Positions 18,309-23,973 of a DNA stretch of 23,973 nt are shown here, one piece after another (the first letter of the stretch is position 1; every line of letters begins with the position of its first letter). The translations under genes were made by a program, and so were the position numbers. The notes under the pieces were generated by a model. The model saw only the letters and a list, made by a program, of their open reading frames with translations. It searched no databases and was not told the DNA's origin. Source of the DNA: Chara braunii (taxonomy: Eukaryota > Streptophyta > Charophyceae > Charales > Characeae); assembly GCA_003427395.1 (NCBI GenBank), contig BFEA01000923.1, forward strand, positions 37,989-61,961, given 5' to 3'.

Positions 18309-18983
18309 GGACTTCTCTCCTGGACCTCTAAAAGTTTTGGTTTCGGATTTCGCCACTTTAAGTTTTGTAATTGCGGAGTTCTGTATGATTGTGTAGATCC
18401 CTCCTGTCCTTCGGAGTTTCTCTCGTACCTCTTTCCGGTTATGGACCATCTCATGTGTGATGATTGGGGCCTGATCATCTCAATTCGGTATGCACAATTC
18501 CAGGTTATGTCGGAAGACAGAATGATTGAAGAACGTGGATGCATGCATAACCGTAATTTGCTGGAATTGATGGGAAATAACGAAGTTGGTCGCCTCGAGT
18601 TGTTTGTGAAGGAATTTCGTGCCACGTGTATACGTTACAGTCGGTTAGTAAAACACCCGTCAGGGTCGTACTACTAGTACACTTCTGCATGGATAATGTG
18701 AACTCGTAGCATGGAGTTCGGTGTCCCTTTTCGATTAACGGATCACGACTACCCTTACCTAATGTCGGACTTTGTCTAGAGGGCTTGTACCGAAGCTAAG
18801 CATAAAGAACGCCGCTTTCGACTGAAACAGTCTACATCACACTTTGAGATATACGAATTTCGTCGACGTCGTGTGTCGAGCAACGAGATAGCCATTGTAT
18901 TCCTCCCGTACACCACATATGGACCCGTCCTAGGTACCAAAACTGGCCATCCTGAATACCCGACCATGAAAGCCACGAGCTGA
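18309..18983 (+). pseudogene. Decayed orphan ORF, ~220 codons, unknown family
   Basis: One frame from just after TAA 18306 to TGA 18981 reads as convincing protein with three internal stops (TAG 18675, TGA near 18699, TAG near 18777). It contains a Cys-rich start (FKFCNCGVLYDCVDPSCP), an acidic middle around a possible Met at 18441 (MDHLMCDDWGL, RNLLELMGNNEVGRLELFV), and a basic C-terminal part (AKHKERRFRLKQ, FEIYEFRRRRVSSNEIAIVF). I do not recognise it. The 78-bp tandem duplication begins inside its last codons. It lies between a candidate polypurine tract and a candidate primer-binding site, so it could be part of a retroelement LTR or an accessory ORF. Confidence 0.4.
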
Positions 18984-19084
18984 GAAAACCCCTTTTGTTT
19001 GAACCTCCTAGGTACCAAAACAGGCCATCCTGAATACCCGACCATGAAAGCCACGAGCTGAGAAAACACCTTTTTGTCTGTACC
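18929..19084. repeat. 78-bp tandem duplication (2 copies)
   Basis: Two adjacent copies (18929-19006 and 19007-19084), each starting CCTAGGTACCAAAAC, differ at only a few positions. The duplication is therefore young compared with the decay of the ORF it overlaps. Confidence 0.9.
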
Positions 19085-19239
19085 TCTTGCACTTCTGTCC
19101 TTGGAACCTTGCCACAAGAGATCCTAGTTTTGACCTGAAACTTCACCCCACTTTCCTAAAATCCTTGGAACACCCCTTTTTTTTTGCAACTTTTGGGCCC
19201 ACTCCCATTCCCACCAAGAAGTCGTATTGGGCGTGAGGT

Positions 19240-19252
19240 TGGTATCCGATAC
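19240..19252 (+). other. Possible retrotransposon primer-binding site (initiator tRNA-Met)
   Basis: TGGTATCCGATAC resembles the TGGTATCAGAGC complement of the plant initiator tRNA-Met 3' end, with two mismatches over the first 12 bases. It stands about 165 bp before a gag-like ORF, which is the right order. The sequence immediately before it lacks the terminal CA expected of an LTR, so support is modest. Confidence 0.35.
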
Positions 19253-19405
19253 GACATGTGGCAAATCTAAGGACTAACAAGTAGTTCGGCTTCATATCTG
19301 ATCGATCTAGCGAGCCCAAATCGAGGACTGCCTAAAAATAAAAATGTGCCAACACGGGACCCTGTCGTCACCCGAAGTAGGTCCGCAGGACGATAGGCGG
19401 CCAAC

Positions 19406-19621
19406 ATGAGCGCCAACCCGACAATAAATGTTAATCAACATGGAGCGCCAAATCCATCTGGACAAGTATCACCGACACTTGTGCATGCTCGCGCACCAGC
19501 TGCCCCCCCTGATTTATATTTGTTTGATCCGACACATCATCTAGCCAGAGCATGGTTGGCCACCCTTCAAGTAAAGCAATACGACAACGATGAGGCCCGG
19601 TGTAGGGCCTCACCCTGTTAG
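19406..19621 (+). pseudogene. Short gag-like N-terminal ORF, truncated
   Basis: The 71-codon frame starts at an ATG, has an Asn/Pro/Gly-rich N-terminus (MSANPTINVNQHGAPNPSGQ) and continues into DLYLFDPTHHLARAWLATLQ before ending in TAG. A flexible N-terminus followed by a Trp-containing helix start is typical of Ty3/gypsy gag, and the upstream primer-binding-like site fits. The rest of a gag is missing, since the following sequence shows no continuation. It may belong to a second element lying head to tail behind the pol remnant. The call is inference and has no family-specific motif. Confidence 0.35.
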
Positions 19622-19777
19622 ACTTTTGAACCTGAGTCGACCCATTTGGGGATCCCAGCTGGTTCGGCTCCGCTCACACTCATGCTCAGGGCGCGGAGCC
19701 ATTCGTCATAGGGCCACCCCCACCTGGTGTTTTAGAATGGGTGAGGATGAGCCATTGAGTGAGAGAGCTTTGACATT

Positions 19778-19830
19778 GGGGATGTAGCTCAACTGCTAGG
19801 GGGCATTTTGCTGATCACTCGCAAGCGTCC
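19778..19830 (+). other. tRNA-Ala-like 5' half (SINE or tRNA relic)
   Basis: GGGGATGTAGCTCAACTG (from 19778) matches the 5' acceptor strand and D-arm of plant tRNA-Ala almost exactly. The anticodon stem and T-arm are not preserved and no B box is found at the right distance, so this is a relic and not a tRNA gene. Confidence 0.45.
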
Positions 19831-20344
19831 TTTCCTCAACACTTTGTCGTGTTCTCATGCAATTGCTCCTTCTAATACACAGGTAGTCCAGGGGTCCTTT
19901 GGAAACTTTTTCTTCGACTATATGTTGGCCAAACGTCATCCTTGGGCCACACATTCATTCACTAACGCAATGGTCCTATGACTTCATTGAGGTAGGAGAC
20001 ATCCCTTTTCCCTCTAAGTCGGTCTACGCATTAGCACTCATTATCTCACACATCATGCATCATGACATTGTTCGTTGCTTCCCTAAGCACCCCTTAAGCT
20101 TTTCGGGGTTTCCACCTGCATACTCATAGGACTTGGCGGTCGTCTCGACTGTCCGACACTTTGGCACACTTTAATTATACACACTATTCTTTTTTTATAA
20201 TCCATACTAAGGGACCAAGAGTTGTATGCACAAAAAGGTTCATTCATAGGCAAAGGTTACACTCACAACCACTTAGTTTTTGTCTCTCTTTTCCTTTTGC
20301 CGCCCGACATATCCGGGCTCAGTCCAACTCAAGATATCCTGCAC

Positions 20345-20542
20345 ACTCAATACAATGCAAACAAATACAACCCCCGTTTGGGGTCAACAGATAATCCCTC
20401 CAACATGCCTAATTCTCTTTGTCCTTAGGTTCCTTGCTCTTCATACTCAATACAATGCAAACAAATACAACCCCCGTTTGGGGTCAACAGATAATCCCTC
20501 CCACATGCCTAATTCTTTGTCCTTAGGTTCCTTGCTCTTCAT
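20345..20542. repeat. ~100-bp tandem duplication (2 near-identical copies)
   Basis: ACTCAATACAATGCAAACAA starts at 20345 and again at 20445. The copies (100 and 98 bases) differ by about one substitution and a 2-base deletion, so the duplication is recent. Confidence 0.95.
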
Positions 20543-21903
20543 TTTCTTTCTTTGTCCATGCCAATCTCTTCTCTTAGTCATACAGTCGGGGTTCTGGTTC
20601 AGTCAACTAACCTTGCTTTTACTCAGTAGTCCTTTCTAGTCTGTCTTGGACTCGTCAACCTTCAAGCCCTCATGTACTTTCTTTATTTTTTTCTTGGTGG
20701 CACAAGGGACCGACAAACCTCCCCTTGCCCTCTCTTTCCGCCAAGTGAGATCAAAGTTCTTTCACCGTTCGTACCTTCCTCTAGTATTTTGAGATGGAGA
20801 TGTCAATCTTGGTGAACCTCCCTCTCCCTTTGTACACTTGTTGCCCAACTATGGCTTTCTTTCTCTTCAAGCCTCCCTTCTCCTTCCTTCCTCAGTCTCT
20901 CCCTGACTATGGCAAGTCCCTACTACTAAGGTTATGAAGTTTTTCCCTCTAGAAGGGTTAAGGGGACCCCTACAAGTCTTCCTCTCTCCTTCACAACTTT
21001 GGGGCTATGGCGGATCACTTCCTTCGGATGGCATAACCTCCACTAGCCTCAATAGCCTCTCCCACTAGCCTCCTCCAAGCTTCCAAACTGGCAACGGTTC
21101 CCCTCCTCGCACTCTGGTTGCGTGTAGAGCTCCCTTGGGCTCATACGGGCAGCATGTACTTGCCTCATGCAAATGTGAGTGTGGCGAGCTGCTCCCCACA
21201 CTTATATAGGTTGGACACAATACTTCAGTCAACCCATGGACATCTCCATGTGCCCCATGATAAACTGAGGTACCCTCAACACTTTTCCTTTTCACTAGAC
21301 CTCTCAGGGTGCAGTTGGGCCTCTTTTTTGCCAGGTACATGCAGGCCGAGTGGTTGGTACCAGCTCGGCCTGCCTTCCTCCTCATGCCTCATTTTCATTT
21401 TCATATATTGCCCCTTGGGTCCGAGTATTCAAGGGGCAGCCCTGCTTAAAAGAAAAAAACCTTGTGAATTTTTTTCTCGATTTTTCCTCCTCAGCCTTGG
21501 ATCTGCCTGGGATCCAAGACCAGCATTAGTCCGAGCAATCCCCAAGTGGTCCTTGCTTCAGATTTGAGCCCCAAGACTCACTTGTTCAATTTTTGGTGCA
21601 TCTGACCCTCATTTTCGGGCAAATGCATTATTTCGTATTTTTCCCTCTTTCATTTCTTTCCATTTTGGGCTGCTAACTCATTCTGGAGTTGGCCGTTTGA
21701 ACTGGCCATACAAAAAATGACCATATCACCTCCTCCATGGATCTGAATCTGCGATTCATGACCCAAAAGAAAACTGTCTTATTCCTTCTTGCTTTTTCTC
21801 ACATTTTGACCTTTTTAATTTAGATTTTGTCGAGATCATTCCTCAAGGGCTTTATCTCTTCACTCTAAATTGCCCTCCGCTAAATCCTGAGTAATGAGGT
21901 CAT

Positions 21904-22530
21904 AGTAGGGACTTGCCAATCCCAACAGGCCGATACATCCTCCTCCACTATTTTCTCCCTCTTTGTCTCATTTTCCCTCTTTTTTCTCCCCTTTTTCTTT
22001 TCTTTTCTTTTATTTCTGTTGTGACAAGTGTCAAGCAGTTGAAGACTTTTTTTTCTAGGTCATGGATCTTGATCTAGATCCAGCAGCTGGTCGTTATTTA
22101 TCGGATCACAATAATAAAGGCCCTATACTAATGGGGGCTCCATTTTGGATCCGTTAGTCTCAATTTTTACCCTCCCTTGCTCCGCTTTTCCCTTATCAAC
22201 CTATTTTCTGCATATCGCCCATCGGGGCTCTATTTTCTCATACCTTGCTAGTTCGAGATATCTCGGACTGCAAGGCAGGTCTCTCATCCTCACTTCCTCT
22301 CTCTTTTTGACTCCACACTCCTCCTATCTTGACCCCACTCAATCCCTGCAGTATTGGTTGCTAATATTTTTCATCGTCAAGATTTTAATCTTGACGACAC
22401 TACTTGCTTCGCGTGTTCGTCCTTCATGCACAACCCATAGTTTCCCTTGGGACACCCAAGTCCCCGCCACTCATCCCACACTAGTCTCGTTTTGTAGTCC
22501 CGCCGGTAGTCCTGCTGACACATGTTTCAA
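21904..22530. repeat. Long direct repeat, left copy
   Basis: Matching blocks occur about 1.25 kb to the right, in the same order: GTAGGGACTTGCCA at 21904, TGTCTCATT at 21964, the palindromic TTCGAGATATCTCGGACTGC at 22252, TGCTAATATTTTTCATCGTC at about 22359, CTTGGGACACCCAAGTC at 22447 and CACACTAGTC. The sequence is pyrimidine-rich with no ORF. It could be the LTR of a small element or a diverged tandem unit. Confidence 0.7.
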
Positions 22531-23149
22531 TTTTCAGTTATTGCCCATCTAGCCTCCGACACCATTCCCGACGGTGTCTCATTTTTATTTGAGACTTTCC
22601 TAGTCCTCGACAACCCAATCTCTCTTTCCCATGCGTTTGAAATGTATCGATTATTCCCGGTCGCGAGATCCTCATCTCGCGGTTGCCATTCACCGTTTTC
22701 ACTTGCTCTATGTTTGAGATACTTCTTTCTAGTGTCTTAAGTGTGTTAAGGCTTATTTTTCCTTGGCGTAGGCACCCCCATGCATTCCGTTATTTTTCAA
22801 AGTTCAGCAATGACTTTTTTTCAAGCCTCATTACCCTCCAACTTGCCCCAAACTTAAACAAAATGCAGCGGCCAATTTCCAAGTGCATCCGGGCTTAATA
22901 TTGACTTCGGATGTACCTAAAACATGTGTTTTCCTCCCCTCTTGTAATCCGTTGCATCTCGGTTGCATGAGACCTTGATTTTCTTTGATTTTCTCAGTAA
23001 AGTTTAAAGAAAATCAAGATACTTTATAACCGATTTACCCTTGGATGAATCCGGTCACAAATGTATCTCCCAAGTGATCGTTTTTAACCGTTAGTGACCT
23101 TTTTCTTTTTGTTTTCTTTTTGTTTTTTTTTTCCCTTCAAATCCGGACA

Positions 23150-23790
23150 GTAGGGACTTGCCAGTCTGTACTTGTGTCAGTCCATACTTACGGTCAACTC
23201 ACTCACTCCCTCTTATCCCCTTTTGTCTCATTCTTCCTTTTTTTTTTTTTTTTTTGACAGGCCAAATATCCACTAGCTGTTGAGACTTTTTCAAGCTCCT
23301 ACATCTTGATTTAGGCCTAGTTCATGCCCAAGGTGTAGTCCGATAATTCTCGGACTGCAATTATGGCACTTCCACACTCACCGGAGCCCGGTTTTGCCAC
23401 ACTTTGCTCCAAACTATGGCCCCTCCTACTCTAATTTTCTCTTGGTAACTTATTTTTCTTATGGAGCCTCTTGAGGATCCATTTTCTTTAGGATGGCTGG
23501 TCCGAGATATTTCGGATTGCAGTCAATACCCTTCTCCACATTTTTTTGCTTATTTTTTTCCTCTATGGCTCTCCCGTTCATTCCCACTAGTGCTTGCACT
23601 ACTGGTGGTAATATTTTTTGTCGTGCATATCTTGATCTCAACGACGCATCTTATTCCGAATATTTATTTCTCATGTCGCTCCACAGTTCTCTTTGGGACA
23701 ACTCAAGTCTCTGACACTTGTCTCACACTAGTCCCCGACATTTGTCTCGCACTAGTCCCTGACACTTGTCCCGCCGGTGGTCCCATTGGC
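23150..23790. repeat. Long direct repeat, right copy
   Basis: The blocks of 21904-22530 recur at a near-constant offset of about 1246-1260 bases. Examples are GTAGGGACTTGCCA at 23150, TCCGAGATATTTCGGATTGC at 23501, TAATATTTTTTGTCGT and TTTGGGACAACTCAAGTC at about 23691. Sequence identity is moderate. Confidence 0.7.
23711..23783. repeat. 24-bp tandem repeat, three copies
   Basis: CTGACACTTGTCTCACACTA, CCGACATTTGTCTCGCACTA and CTGACACTTGTCCCGCCGGT start 24 bases apart at 23711, 23735 and 23759. Confidence 0.85.
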
Positions 23791-23817
23791 CTATGAATCT
23801 CCCCCGGAGGCGGTCAT

Positions 23818-23873
23818 GCGTGGTCACAGCCGCGGCCACGGCCGGGGTCGTGCCCCCGCGACTGTGACCACGC
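23818..23873. repeat. GC-rich hairpin (18-bp arms)
   Basis: GCGTGGTCACAGCCGCGG (23818-23835) and CCGCGACTGTGACCACGC (23856-23873) are inverted copies with one mismatch around a 20-base GC-rich loop. Adjacent CGCGACCACGCGAC repeats the motif. Confidence 0.9.
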
Positions 23874-23973
23874 GACCACGCGACTTTGCGGTCGTGTGGC
23901 CGTGTGGCTGCCAGTTGGGGGGGGGGACGGGGGTTTTGAAAGTTGATTGGGGTTGCGCAAACCCCGCCCCAAC

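Noticed and set aside
18039-19239. Confident LTR annotation
   Set aside because: No TG/CA ends and no second copy in the window, and it contains a long decayed ORF. It is kept only as a hypothesis.
9200-23973. Upstream HPAT exons on the minus strand
   Set aside because: No reading like GGFTRILH or VVDPLP was found by eye. A profile search would be needed to exclude a diverged exon.

Overview
The window is repeat-rich nuclear DNA from a green plant, most likely a streptophyte alga or other basal land-plant relative with large introns. The evidence is: spliceosomal exons of a plant-type hydroxyproline O-arabinosyltransferase (HPAT, family GT95); a decayed Ty3/gypsy retrotransposon; several tRNA-derived (SINE-like) fragments with A-tails; and many microsatellites and poly(A)/(T) tracts. 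A sequencing gap base (N) lies inside an (AG)n run at 3295. A Chara-like genome would fit, but that is an inference from style and not proven. No prokaryotic operon, CRISPR array or complete RNA gene was found.

Region 1-9 kb. The only confident host gene is on the minus strand. Two HPAT exons, complement(8935..9002) and complement(5282..5397), splice across a split codon and are separated by a 3.5-kb intron. That intron holds a 45-bp minisatellite, a mirrored repeat around a poly(T) tract, and two copies of a dispersed repeat family. The preceding and following exons were not found in the window, so most of the remaining sequence may be intronic too. To the left of exon 5282..5397 lie tRNA-like SINE fragments, (TTC)n, (AG)n, (CAGAGA)n and (GACA)n tracts, a diverged ~160-bp tandem duplication, and an unidentified stop-free minus-strand stretch at 4222-4758.

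Region 9-12.3 kb. This part holds (CAT)n/(CAA)n next to the HPAT acceptor and a dispersed array of at least four ~270-390-bp repeats (10.2-11.35 kb) sharing a conserved 45-bp core. Further fragments of the dispersed family occur here, and a 28-nt poly(T) abuts the retrotransposon.

Region 12.3-17.2 kb. A 5'-truncated, inactive Ty3/gypsy pol on the plus strand runs from the protease C-terminus through reverse transcriptase, RNase H, a PHD-finger-like C4HC3 zinc module and integrase to the integrase C-terminal domain. It is broken by stops and frameshifts. In the main reading frame all internal stops from 13035 to 15240 are TGA.

Region 17.2-24 kb. This contains a candidate polypurine tract, a decayed orphan ORF (18309-18983), a possible primer-binding site (19240), a short gag-like ORF (19406-19621) and a tRNA-Ala-like fragment. 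It also has 78-bp and ~100-bp tandem duplications, a ~1.25-kb-spaced pair of long diverged direct repeats carrying a conserved palindrome, and a GC-rich end with a strong hairpin and G-run.
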